34,551 nt of DNA from Candidatus Krumholzibacteriota bacterium (GCA_030613345.1 JAUWMD010000001.1:1-34551); one strand, 5' to 3'; positions 25,085 to 32,500 are shown, counted from the first letter of the stretch. Notes: generated by a model from the letters alone, not told the origin. Made by a program: numbers and translations.

Positions 25085-26572
25085 TCATACCAGACCGTAC
25101 TCCCTGAGCCTCCTGTAAAGGGTCCTCTCCGACATGCCCAGCTGCCTGGCGGTCCTCCTCCTGTTTCCTCCGTTCATTGTGAGGGCGTCGCGGATCGCCT
25201 CCTTCTCGATACTGTTCATATCGGGGTGTTGGTTCTCGCCGGCCTCCTCCACCTCTATCCACGTACCCCATCTTCCAGGGACGGAGGATTGCCCGGGTCT
25301 CTCCCTCAGCATGTGCAGGATCTCCCGTACATCATTGTGAAGCGAGAGAAGGGAATTCATGATCAGCTCTCTCTCCACCTCCTCTCGGGTCTTGTGGACA
25401 TGTATAGGCAGATCGGGAAAGGCCTGGCTCTCCCTGCCGAGCCTCTCCTGAAGCCTTTTCGTGATTTCCTCCGCATTTATAACAGGATTTCGGCTCAGCA
25501 CGATCAAGTTGTCTATCATGTTCGCGAGTTCGCGCACATTGCCGGGCCAGGGGTAACGGATGAGCATCTCCATGCCTTTGCGGTCGATTTTCTTTCTCGA
25601 CTTTTCATGTCTGGCCGATGACCGGAGCAGAAAATGCCTCACGAGGAACGGTATGTCCTCCTGCCTTGCCCTGAGGGGCGGGATTCTTATCTGCACGACC
25701 TTGAGCCTGTAATACAGGTCCTTCCTGAAGACCCCCTGCTCGACGGCTGTCTCGAGCTCCCTGTTGGTGGCGGAGATCAGCCTCACGTCGGCGTGGAGCC
25801 TCTCGACGCCGCCGACCCTGATAAACTCTCCCGTTTCGAGAACCCTGAGGAGCTTGACCTGCATCCCCAATGACATCTCGCCGACCTCGTCAAGAAGGAG
25901 CGTTCCACTATCCGCGCGTTCGAAAAGCCCGCGTCTTCTCGATACGGCGCCGGTAAACGCGCCCTTCTCGTGTCCGAAAAGCTCGCTCTCGAGTACGCCC
26001 TCGGCGAGAGCGCCGACGTTCACGGCCTCGAACGGCTTCGAGTTGCGCCGGCTCATCATATGTATAGCCTTCGCAGCCAGCTCCTTGCCTGATCCGCTCT
26101 CCCCCTCGATGAGCACCGACACATCTGTCGGGGCGACCTGCATCGTCATCTCGAGCATCTCGTTGAGAGGTTCGGAGCGCCCGACGATTCCCGTGGCGCA
26201 CTTCAGCCGTCGAAGCGCGATGAGGTTGATCGCCCGGACAAAGAAATCCTCCCTATCGACCGGGTCCGAGATATAAAGGTCGACGCCCGCCCTTCTCTCG
26301 GACTCCACGACCTCTTCCTTCCTCGCGGGGCCGAACACGATAGCGTCGAACTGTATGAAAGTCCTGGTGAATCTCTTGATGAGAGTGAGGTAATTCGAGT
26401 TCTCGCCGGAAGAATCCAGGACAAATATTATGCCGCCCGCCGGCTCATCGAGCCCGAGCGCCTCGGAAACGGACAAGAGTCTTCGAAGATGCAGGCTCTC
26501 CTCTGCGGCGAGATCCTCGAGGACCTCGCTGACTTCCTCCCTGTCGGCAAGTGCCCATATCTCGGGATTCAT
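25085..26572 (-). CDS. sigma54-type activator with degenerate receiver domain
   Basis: 495 aa. AAA+ enhancer-binding protein that should open sigma54 promoters. The AAA+ domain has Walker A GESGSGKE (about 157-164), the sigma54-contacting loop GAFTGA (204-209) and Walker B GTLLLDEVGEM (about 223-233). It ends in a Fis-type helix-turn-helix (NGGNRRRTARQLGMSERTLY). Residues 1-125 resemble a receiver but lack the N-terminal acidic pair, and the conserved Lys-Pro near strand 5 reads SDPV, so phosphorylation control is doubtful although a FVLDSS Asp remains. Start: ATG 26572 has GGAG eight bases upstream; GTG 26581 abuts it. The SD lies in the end of the NtrC-type gene, so translation is coupled. 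Confidence 0.9.
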   Translation of the reverse strand: MNPEIWALADREEVSEVLEDLAAEESLHLRRLLSVSEALGLDEPAGGIIFVLDSSGENSNYLTLIKRFTRTFIQFDAIVFGPARKEEVVESERRAGVDLYISDPVDREDFFVRAINLIALRRLKCATGIVGRSEPLNEMLEMTMQVAPTDVSVLIEGESGSGKELAAKAIHMMSRRNSKPFEAVNVGALAEGVLESELFGHEKGAFTGAVSRRRGLFERADSGTLLLDEVGEMSLGMQVKLLRVLETGEFIRVGGVERLHADVRLISATNRELETAVEQGVFRKDLYYRLKVVQIRIPPLRARQEDIPFLVRHFLLRSSARHEKSRKKIDRKGMEMLIRYPWPGNVRELANMIDNLIVLSRNPVINAEEITKRLQERLGRESQAFPDLPIHVHKTREEVERELIMNSLLSLHNDVREILHMLRERPGQSSVPGRWGTWIEVEEAGENQHPDMNSIEKEAIRDALTMNGGNRRRTARQLGMSERTLYRRLREYGLV

Positions 26573-26577
26573 GCCGG

Positions 26578-27951
26578 TCACTCCATTTCGTAAAGTTTTG
26601 TCTTCTCCCTGAGCGTCTGACGGCTTATGCCCAGAATACGCGCCGCATGGGATTTGTTTCCCCCGGTCTCGCCGAGAGTTTTCATTATCAGTATCTTCTC
26701 CATCTCGCGTATGCTCATCGGCCCGATACCGGCCAGTTCCTCCACACCGTTTCTCTCGCCGTCGTCGAGGTGTGTGCCGGAGATCTCTGCGGGGATGTGT
26801 TCCGGAAGGAGTTCATCATCTGCGTCGAGCAGGATCGCCCTTTCTATGACGTTCTTCAGTTCTCTCACGTTGCCCGGCCAGGAATATCCCTGGAGGATTT
26901 TCAGTACGTCCCTGCCGGCCTTCTTGATGTTTTTCTTGAACTCTTTATTGAACATTGAAATGAAATGGTTCGTGAGAAGGGGGATGTCATCCTTCCTGTC
27001 CCTCAGCGTGGGAAGGTTTATCGGTATGACCTGCAGCCTGTAGTACAGGTCGTTCCTGAATAAGCCTTCCTTGATCGAGACCTTCAGGTTCCTGTTGGTC
27101 GCCGAAATGATCCTCGTGTTGATGCGAAGGTCCTTGACCCCTCCGACCCTTCTGAACGTCTTGTTTTCCAGAACGCGGAGCAGCCTGCTCTGCAGGGTAA
27201 TTCCCATCTCGCCGATCTCGTCGAGAAAGATCGTTCCGCCCTCGGCGAGTTCGAAAAGGCCCTTCTTCCTCGCCTTGGCGTCGGTAAATGCCCCCTTCTC
27301 ATGCCCGAAAAGCTCGCTCTCGAGAAGCGTCTCGGGCAGGGCGGCGCAATTGATCTCGAGGAAGGGCCTGGTTTTACCGCCTTCGCTAGCATCGTGTATT
27401 GCCCGGGCGACGAGCTCCTTTCCCGTACCGCTCTCGCCCTGGATGAGGATCGTGCTGGCCCTGCTCTTGCCGATCTTCCTGATTGTCTGGAAGATCTCCT
27501 TCATCACTTCGCTTTTCCCGATGAAGCTCTTGATGTTGTAATGCTCCCTGTCCTTCTTCCTTATCCCGTCGAGCTCGGTCTTCAGCTGTCTGTTCTCGAG
27601 GGCATGCCTGATCGTCAGCTTCATCTTCTCGAGCTGGAAGGGCTTCAGCATGAAATCGTATGCGCCGTTCTTGAGCGCGTTGACGGCAGTCTCTACCTCG
27701 CCGTAAGCCGTCATCATGATGATGGGCAGATCGGCGTCCTCTTTTTTCAGCGTTTTGAGGATGTCTATGCCGCTCTTGTCGGGAAGCTTCAGGTCGAGGA
27801 TGACGATATCGGCCGGATCGTCACGGAACGACTTGATTCCCGTCTTCCCGTTCTCGGCCTCAGCCACGTCGTACCCATCGTTACGGAGCGCTTCTCCCAG
27901 CGACCACCTGATTGCCTTCTCGTCGTCTATTATCAGGACTCTTCCCGGCAT
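26578..27951 (-). CDS. NtrC-family sigma54 response regulator
   Basis: 457 aa. Intact receiver: acidic pair IIDDE (about 8-11), phosphoacceptor D53 (VILDLKLPD), T81 and K103 (MLKPF). AAA+ domain: Walker A GESGTGKE (172-179), Walker B GTIFLDEIGEM (239-249). The sigma54 loop reads GAFTDA (220-225) instead of GAFTGA. A Fis-type helix-turn-helix closes the protein (GGNKSHAARILGISRQTL). It lies ten bases after the histidine kinase gene, its obvious partner, and six bases before the pseudo-receiver activator. Target genes are unknown; I found no convincing -24/-12 promoter in the window. Confidence 0.94.
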   Translation of the reverse strand: MPGRVLIIDDEKAIRWSLGEALRNDGYDVAEAENGKTGIKSFRDDPADIVILDLKLPDKSGIDILKTLKKEDADLPIIMMTAYGEVETAVNALKNGAYDFMLKPFQLEKMKLTIRHALENRQLKTELDGIRKKDREHYNIKSFIGKSEVMKEIFQTIRKIGKSRASTILIQGESGTGKELVARAIHDASEGGKTRPFLEINCAALPETLLESELFGHEKGAFTDAKARKKGLFELAEGGTIFLDEIGEMGITLQSRLLRVLENKTFRRVGGVKDLRINTRIISATNRNLKVSIKEGLFRNDLYYRLQVIPINLPTLRDRKDDIPLLTNHFISMFNKEFKKNIKKAGRDVLKILQGYSWPGNVRELKNVIERAILLDADDELLPEHIPAEISGTHLDDGERNGVEELAGIGPMSIREMEKILIMKTLGETGGNKSHAARILGISRQTLREKTKLYEME

Positions 27952-27961
27952 ACCTGTCCTT

Positions 27962-30043
27962 TCAGATTGTTACCCCTGTCTCTACCGCAGCCGCCGCGGA
28001 CACCATCTTCCTCGGAAGCCTGACACAGAATGTCGTACCTCTCTTCGACCTGCCCTCGTGTGATATGCTACCTCCGTGGTTCTCGATTATTTTGCGCGTT
28101 ATCGACAGGCCGAGCCCCGTGCCACCGGCCCTGGTCGTGAAGAACGGATTGTACAGCTTGTCGGCTACCTCCCTGGAGATGCCGCAGCCGTCGTCTTCGA
28201 ACATCATGACAATACCGGACGTGTCTTCGGCCACACCAAGCCGCACATTTACGCCGCCACCCTCGTTGCACGCCTCAATGGCGTTCATGACAAGGTTGAG
28301 GACGACCTGCTTTATCTGGTCTCTGTCGAGGAAACACCCGTCGTCCTCGAGGGCCGTCTCGAAGTTAATATCGACACAGGCCTCCTTCGCCTTGTCCGAC
28401 ACAAGCATCATGGCCTCGTCGATTACTCCGTTGATCGAGAGCTCGGCCGGCCTCGGCGTAAGGGGCCTGGCAAACTGAAGCAGGCTGGTGATGATCCCGT
28501 CGAGACGCCTGATCTCCTCGAGGATCACCGTGATGTACTTGATCTTGTCAGGGTCGTCTCCGAGTTTCTCTCGCAGGACCTGGGCCGTCGTTGCTATCCC
28601 TGTCAGCGGATTGCGTATCTCGTGCGCAATCCCTGCGGAGAGTTCGCCGAGGGACCGCAGCCTGTCGGCCCTCCGGAGTTCCTCTTCCATCGCCTTCTGG
28701 ACCCTGAGGTCCTCGAAAACGACAACGAGCGATTTTCCGCTGTACTCGTCGCTCTCGACCAGTGTGGAGTTGACCCTTACCGGGATTGTTCCCCCGTAAG
28801 GAATCGACAGGATGCTCTCTATCGAATGGTTCCTGTCTGTATCAGACATCAGATGATCGAAGAGGCCTCCGCTGCCGTACGGGTTCCGGAACAGGTCATC
28901 GAACTGCAGCTTTCCATCTGCCGCATCGCCCAGGATCTCCCTGGCCCGGCTGTTGACGAAGACAATCTCGCCCGACCTGTCCGTCTTGAGGACCCCGTTG
29001 TTGATATTTTCGAGAATCGTCTCATTGAAGTCGTTGAGGTTCCTCAGCCTGCTGATATTGACAGCGTTGGCTACTTCCTCGGTAAGTATCGTCTGGATCG
29101 TTGTCAGGAAGTGATAGTCATCGAGATACTCACGCTTCGATTCGTACCTCTTTCTCAGGAGAAGAAAGCCAAGCCACATCCCCTTGTACAGGAGCGGTAT
29201 GGCGGAGTTGCTCCAGGCGCCCCTGGCGGAGAGGCAGTTCAGCGGCGCTCCTTCGGTGAGGCTGTCGAGGCTGAATATCTCCGGTTGTAAACTGTCGTTC
29301 TTCTGCGCCTCTATGAGGAGGTTGACGGCTGTCTGGAGATAATTCATCTCCATGTTGTACAACGTCCTGACCTGCAGTACTTTCCCGCCGAAGCTGAACA
29401 TGAGAAGTGCCGATCCATCGGCCTCCATGTACTTGCACAGCGCCATCAGGAAACGGTCGAGGGCATCGCTCCAGTTCTCGTTGGAACTGATGTCCCTTCC
29501 CATCTGGAAGAGCATCTTAAGGCGGGTCACATGCCTGTTCAGGGAATCCTTCGCATGGCCGAGATCCTCGTTCGCTTTGACGACACACTTCTTCAGGTCG
29601 TCCCTGCTCTCTTTGAGCTCTCTTCGGTCCTGCTCCAACTCCCCTATGATGTCCCCGTCCGGGCTTGCGATCGAGACGCTCGCGTGCGCGGCGTCCACGA
29701 CCTCTCCGATCTTGACGAGGTCGAAGGGCTTCTGGATGTAATCGAACACGTTGAGTCTGATGGCGTCTATGGTGGAATCGAGCGATGCGTAAGCGGTCAT
29801 GATCACGCACCTCATCGATGGATGCTCGTTCTGGTAGCGCGAGATCAGGTCGATACCGCTGCAGTCGGGAAGCTTGAGATCGATGAGGGCGACATCGAAC
29901 GATTTTTCCCTGAGCAGGGCTTCGGCTCCGGCTCCGTCGCCCGCGGCGCCGACCTCGTATCCCCTGTCGACAAGATACTGCTCGAGGATCTCGAGAACGG
30001 ACTGTTCGTCATCGATAATGATGACAGAGCCTTTTCCAGCCAA
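27962..30043 (-). CDS. hybrid histidine kinase: receiver, GAF, PAS, HisKA, HATPase
   Basis: 693 aa, no membrane segment, so a cytoplasmic sensor. Receiver at 5-120 (acidic pair D11-D12, phosphoacceptor D55, T83, K105), coiled coil about 135-180, GAF-like region about 185-335, PAS about 340-445 (ENINNGVLKTDRSGEIVFVN), HisKA with H474 in ELSAGIAHEIRNPLTG, and HATPase_c about 575-677 with N-box LVMNAIEAC, DDGCGIS and GTGLGLSI. The NtrB-like kinase core fits the NtrC regulator downstream. Start: TTG 30043 with AGGAGGTG seven bases upstream; the open frame runs further but no start there has an SD. The N-terminal receiver implies that an upstream kinase feeds this one. Confidence 0.93.
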   Translation of the reverse strand: MAGKGSVIIIDDEQSVLEILEQYLVDRGYEVGAAGDGAGAEALLREKSFDVALIDLKLPDCSGIDLISRYQNEHPSMRCVIMTAYASLDSTIDAIRLNVFDYIQKPFDLVKIGEVVDAAHASVSIASPDGDIIGELEQDRRELKESRDDLKKCVVKANEDLGHAKDSLNRHVTRLKMLFQMGRDISSNENWSDALDRFLMALCKYMEADGSALLMFSFGGKVLQVRTLYNMEMNYLQTAVNLLIEAQKNDSLQPEIFSLDSLTEGAPLNCLSARGAWSNSAIPLLYKGMWLGFLLLRKRYESKREYLDDYHFLTTIQTILTEEVANAVNISRLRNLNDFNETILENINNGVLKTDRSGEIVFVNSRAREILGDAADGKLQFDDLFRNPYGSGGLFDHLMSDTDRNHSIESILSIPYGGTIPVRVNSTLVESDEYSGKSLVVVFEDLRVQKAMEEELRRADRLRSLGELSAGIAHEIRNPLTGIATTAQVLREKLGDDPDKIKYITVILEEIRRLDGIITSLLQFARPLTPRPAELSINGVIDEAMMLVSDKAKEACVDINFETALEDDGCFLDRDQIKQVVLNLVMNAIEACNEGGGVNVRLGVAEDTSGIVMMFEDDGCGISREVADKLYNPFFTTRAGGTGLGLSITRKIIENHGGSISHEGRSKRGTTFCVRLPRKMVSAAAAVETGVTI

Positions 30044-30212
30044 AGGGACACCTCCTGCTCTACGGACCGGAAGGGCATCACCAGTTTCCCCGCCGGTATT
30101 ATTAACATATGCCCGGACGAAGCGCAAGTATTACCGGCACGCTGTCAGAACGCATACACGCCGAATATGATGATATTGTGAAGGATACCTGAGACCGGAG
30201 ACTATCAGGCTG
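30044..30212. other. gap between the PilZ and histidine kinase genes
   Basis: No gene seen. On the minus strand TTGCGC, 17 bases and TAATAA near 30100-30125 is a weak promoter candidate for the kinase operon. A sigma54 site was looked for and not found: GG and GC are eight bases apart at the best match instead of ten. Confidence 0.4.
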
Positions 30213-30578
30213 TCAGTCTGACAGACTTTGCTCGATGAAGGCCTGGAGCGCTGTTAAAGAGTACTCCGGTATATGTGTAAAGAACACGGCAACCCTGAAA
30301 GGCCCAGGATGGTCGGTCGGCTCTTCGGGTTCCACCCTGACCACGACACCGTCGAATCCGAGCCGGTTTGCCTCTTCCTTCGAGCCGGTAGCGGCGGGGA
30401 TGAAGAGCTCCATTCGAACCTTGGTAAGCGGCTCGATGAAGTGGGGGACCTCGAAGTAGACGCCGTTCTCGCTGATGTTGAGAGTCTTGCCGCTAGCCTC
30501 TGCCGGACCGCCCTCGACAGCAATAGGTATCTCTACCGCTACTCTTGGCGTTTTGCGTCTGTCGGAGAGAGAAGTCAT
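30213..30578 (-). CDS. PilZ-domain c-di-GMP-binding protein
   Basis: 121 aa. A single PilZ domain with both ligand-binding motifs: RxxxR at 8-12 (RKTPR) and NxSxxG at 34-39 (NISENG). These bind cyclic di-GMP in the family, so it is a likely effector. Start: ATG 30578 with AGGAGC about six bases upstream; the longer open frame has no site. It is downstream of the 31-aa mS38-like gene by 117 bases, which include a strong stem-loop. A GGDEF enzyme in the window could supply the ligand, but the genes are 11 kb apart. Partner process (motility, adhesion, secretion) cannot be told. Confidence 0.9.
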   Translation of the reverse strand: MTSLSDRRKTPRVAVEIPIAVEGGPAEASGKTLNISENGVYFEVPHFIEPLTKVRMELFIPAATGSKEEANRLGFDGVVVRVEPEEPTDHPGPFRVAVFFTHIPEYSLTALQAFIEQSLSD

Positions 30579-30656
30579 TGCAGCTCCTGTTCTTTCCCGG
30601 CGCCTCCGCACTCGGCAGCGCTGGCAAGGTCGACATGAGTGCGATGCATTTCCGAT

Positions 30657-30682
30657 GGCCGGTATCCAGACGGATTCCGGCC
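30657..30682 (-). other. stem-loop between the mS38-like and PilZ genes
   Basis: GGCCGG pairs with CCGGCC, then a T-T mismatch, then ATCC with GGAT around a four-base loop. Very stable on either strand. No U-run, so not a classic terminator; it may stabilise the end of the upstream mRNA. Confidence 0.5.
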
Positions 30683-30695
30683 GGTGCGGGGACTA

Positions 30696-30791
30696 TCAGC
30701 GTTTCTTTTTCTTGTGACGGTCCTTGCGCAACCGCTTTTTTCTCTTGTGGGTCGCGATTTTTTTTCTTTTCCGCTTCTTTCCACTCGGCAT
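30696..30791 (-). CDS. 31-aa AURKAIP1/COX24 (mS38-like) basic protein
   Basis: Too short for most gene finders. It encodes MPSGKKRKRKKIATHKRKKR plus LRKDRHKKKKR, with 20 of 31 residues Lys or Arg. The pattern SGKKRKR-KIATHKRKKRLRK closely matches the short proteins annotated in Bacteroidetes as AURKAIP1/COX24-domain proteins, relatives of the mitochondrial small-subunit protein mS38. That points to a ribosome-bound, rRNA-contacting role, inferred from family and charge. ATG 30791 has AGGA seven bases upstream (AGGAATTAAT), and the TGA at 30698-30696 is followed closely by TAG. It sits between HU and PilZ on the same strand. The match is by eye. Confidence 0.85.
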   Translation of the reverse strand: MPSGKKRKRKKIATHKRKKRLRKDRHKKKKR

Positions 30792-30849
30792 ATTAATTCC
30801 TGTTCTTCAACGCCGCAAACGGTGTCTCTCGATATCGAGTGTGCAATAT

Positions 30850-30881
30850 ATAAAAATCCGCCCGCTGTTTGCAAACGGATT
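30850..30881 (-). terminator. Rho-independent terminator of HU
   Basis: As minus-strand RNA, 30881-30871 pairs with 30865-30855 over eleven base pairs, three of them G-U, with a five-base loop, followed by TTTTTATAT. The G-U pairs fit transcription of this strand. It lies 30 bases after the HU stop codon. Confidence 0.75.
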
Positions 30882-30911
30882 CTGGCAAAGTTTCCTGACG
30901 GCAGGGCCCGA

Positions 30912-31187
30912 TCAGACGTTTACCTTTGTCTTAAGCTCGTTGGACGCCTTGAAATAGGGTACGAGCTTGGCGGGTACGTCTACCGAATCGCCAGTTCTGG
31001 GATTCCTCGCCTTCCTGGGATTGCGGCTCTTCACCTTGAAGCTGCCGAATCCGCGCAATTCCACCTTGTCACCTTCGGCCAGAGCCTTACAGATGTTGTC
31101 GATGATCAGGTTGACGATAACGCTAGTATCCTTCTTGCTCAGGCCCGTTTCCCTGGCGATTTCCTCGACGAGATCTGCCTTCGTCAT
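30912..31187 (-). CDS. hup: HU/IHF-family DNA-binding protein
   Basis: 91 aa, the standard length. Nucleoid protein that bends DNA as a dimer. Starts MTKADLVEEIARETGLSKKD, then the conserved VELRGFGSFKV, and the DNA-binding arm NPRKARNPRTGDSVDVPA with the tip Pro. Sequence is closer to HU than to IHF subunits; that split is uncertain. ATG 31187 follows an eight-codon possible leader ORF whose stop is six bases upstream. The SD just before HU is moderate (GGGG, GAAAGG), while the leader ORF has the better site. Upstream lie a strong promoter and a terminator-like hairpin, suggesting regulated expression. Confidence 0.97.
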   Translation of the reverse strand: MTKADLVEEIARETGLSKKDTSVIVNLIIDNICKALAEGDKVELRGFGSFKVKSRNPRKARNPRTGDSVDVPAKLVPYFKASNELKTKVNV

Positions 31188-31193
31188 AGCCTT

Positions 31194-31220
31194 TCACCCC
31201 GTTAGCTTGAAATGAACCAT
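31194..31220 (-). CDS. possible 8-codon leader peptide before HU
   Basis: ATG 31220 to TGA 31196-31194 encodes MVHFKLTG. The SD AGGGAGG is seven bases upstream, inside the 31221-31245 hairpin, so folding of the hairpin would hide it. The stop is six bases before the HU start, in the same frame. Coupled translation is possible. It may equally be chance; eight codons carry little evidence. Confidence 0.3.
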   Translation of the reverse strand: MVHFKLTG

Positions 31221-31245
31221 AAAAAAGCCTCCCTCCGGCTTTTTT
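31221..31245 (-). terminator. terminator-like hairpin in the HU leader
   Basis: AAAAAAGCC (31221-31229) and GGCTTTTTT (31237-31245) form a nine-base-pair stem with a seven-base loop followed by AT on the minus strand, so a full intrinsic terminator. It is 34 bases upstream of HU and about 28 bases after the predicted start of HU RNA. It could be an attenuator or a leader stabiliser. Nothing on the plus strand ends here. Confidence 0.65.
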
Positions 31246-31279
31246 ATCTCTTCAGTCTTGAAAACCATGTATTGCATGA

Positions 31280-31308
31280 TTGATATCACACGGGCAAATC
31301 GTTGTCAA
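31280..31308 (-). promoter_or_regulatory. promoter of HU
   Basis: TTGACA (31308-31303), a 17-base spacer and TATCAA (31285-31280), with an extended -10 TG at 31288-31287. RNA would start near 31273, giving a leader of about 85 bases. Confidence 0.7.
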
Positions 31309-31382
31309 AAAGAAAATTCCCAGAACACAACATTTTTTTCGAGGACATTTGACCTGATTTTAACGAGAATCGGGCCTGGAGC

Positions 31383-31412
31383 TTGAAACTGGTGAGGGGT
31401 CTGTGTTACAAT
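31383..31412 (+). promoter_or_regulatory. strong plus-strand promoter of the putative ncRNA
   Basis: TTGAAA (31383-31388), 18 bases and TACAAT (31407-31412) with extended -10 TG at 31404-31405. It points away from HU into a gene-free stretch. RNA would start near 31419, exactly at the first base pairs of the structured region. Confidence 0.7.
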
Positions 31413-31417
31413 AAAAT

Positions 31418-31593
31418 AAAGTTCCCCGCATGGAACGTGTACCCCTGTCCGATGCTTTCTTCAACACGTGAGGATGAGAAACACGTCAGGGACAAACCAC
31501 GATCCCGCAGGGAACTTTCCGCGTGCAGTTCCCTGCAGGTTCAAGAGTCATGCCACGCAGCGATATGCCGTTTGGCACGGCATATCTGACGTG
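31418..31593 (+). ncRNA. putative structured non-coding RNA
   Basis: No gene on either strand. The RNA starting at the promoter folds as one long irregular hairpin: 31418-31426 pairs with 31510-31518 (nine base pairs), extended by GC/GC, CGTG/CACG, CCCTG/CAGGG, TTTCT/AGAAA and TCA/TGA with internal loops between. A competing hairpin, GCAGGGAAC (31507-31515) with GTTCCCTGC (31528-31536), uses the same 3' strand, so the two folds exclude each other. A third hairpin, 31562-31571 with 31577-31586, has a perfect ten-base-pair stem closed further by CACG/CGTG at 31554 and 31593. It is not tmRNA, SRP or RNase P RNA by their conserved sequences. A 6S-like RNA is possible but I cannot confirm it. The 3' end is uncertain. 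Confidence 0.5.
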
Positions 31594-31632
31594 ATTCCAA
31601 TTAGATAAGAAAACAACTCATCGTAAGCGCAG

Positions 31633-31661
31633 CAGGCCGCAGTCTCCTGAAATGCGGGCTG
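31633..31661 (-). terminator. stem-loop after the methyltransferase gene
   Basis: 31633-31641 and 31653-31661 pair over nine positions with one mismatch. On the minus strand a T-rich stretch follows only after about 15 bases, so this is a weak terminator candidate for the 31691-32500 gene; on the plus strand it might end the ncRNA. Confidence 0.35.
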
Positions 31662-31690
31662 ACAGAGCAAAATGAGGTAATTGCGAGGGA

Positions 31691-32500
31691 TCAGCCTTTT
31701 CTTGAATCCCTGTAGTGTTTGATGAACCTCAGGCAGCCCGGATCGACTCCGGTAAGCGCCTCAGCCGCCTTTAAGGTATCGACGAGACTCGAGTCCGTCG
31801 GATCGCAGATGACCGCCGTCAGCCCGTGAGATACCGCCATCGCCAGAAAGGCCCTGTTGACCACTTTCCTCTTGGGCATGCCGTAGGAGACGTTGGACAG
31901 CCCGCCCACCCTGTGGAAATCGGACATATCATCCGAGAGCGCGTGAAGGGTGCCCAGTGCTGTCTCGAGCCCCTCGCTTCCAGTCGCTACGGGCTGGAAG
32001 ACGGGGTCGAAGAAGATCTTTCCGTGAGGCATCCCGCAGCCGGCCGCGATCTCCGCTGCCTCCCTCGCCAGTCCGAGCCGCTCCTCAGGCCTGGGTGGTA
32101 TCCCCTCGGCTGTCTTGAGCATGATGATGACTCCGGCGCCCGCCTGGGACAGGACCGGCATCATCTTCCCGAGGATCTCTCCGTCTGCTGTAAGGGAATT
32201 GACGATACATCTTTCACCGAACTCTGCGGCGCATTTCTCGAGAACGGCTGTATCGGGGCTGTCCGCCGAGATGCCTTTGTCGAACCTGTCGAGGATCGCC
32301 CTTCCAGCCCAGAGAATGGCATCGAGTTCCTTATCCATCAGCATCGCGGCGTTTATATCGATCCACGATGCCCCGCCATCGATCTGGGCCCCGGCGATCG
32401 AGAGAAGAGAGTCGATATCGCGGTTTTCGAGGACCTTGCGGACCTTCGCGTTGGTGCTGTTGAGCTTCTCTCCTATTATAACTGTCTCTTTGAATCTCAT
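31691..32500 (-). CDS. pterin-binding methyltransferase (MeTr/AcsE-like)
   Basis: 269-aa TIM-barrel of the methyltetrahydrofolate:corrinoid methyltransferase family, the same fold as the pterin domain of MetH. Seen: IIGEKLNSTN near the start, WIDINAAM with an Asp in the pterin-binding position (D49), FDP (165-167), and RVGGLSNVSYGMPKRK near 197-211, where the Asn of LSNVSYG binds the pterin in this family. It should move a methyl group from methyl-THF to a cobalamin protein, as in the Wood-Ljungdahl pathway or methionine synthesis. No corrinoid or MetH gene is in the window, so the partner is unknown. Start ATG 32500 has only a weak SD. 31 bases after the GlmU-like gene. Confidence 0.85.
   Translation of the reverse strand: MRFKETVIIGEKLNSTNAKVRKVLENRDIDSLLSIAGAQIDGGASWIDINAAMLMDKELDAILWAGRAILDRFDKGISADSPDTAVLEKCAAEFGERCIVNSLTADGEILGKMMPVLSQAGAGVIIMLKTAEGIPPRPEERLGLAREAAEIAAGCGMPHGKIFFDPVFQPVATGSEGLETALGTLHALSDDMSDFHRVGGLSNVSYGMPKRKVVNRAFLAMAVSHGLTAVICDPTDSSLVDTLKAAEALTGVDPGCLRFIKHYRDSRKG

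Noticed and set aside
30120..30145. possible sigma54 promoter before the kinase gene
   Set aside because: GG and GC elements are eight bases apart instead of ten.
31538..31549. GGTTCAAGAGTC resembling a tRNA T-loop
   Set aside because: No matching acceptor or anticodon arm, so neither tRNA nor tmRNA.
31383..31589. 68-aa plus-strand ORF in the ncRNA region
   Set aside because: Starts at the -35 of the predicted promoter, so it could not be translated from that RNA, and it has no SD or family match.
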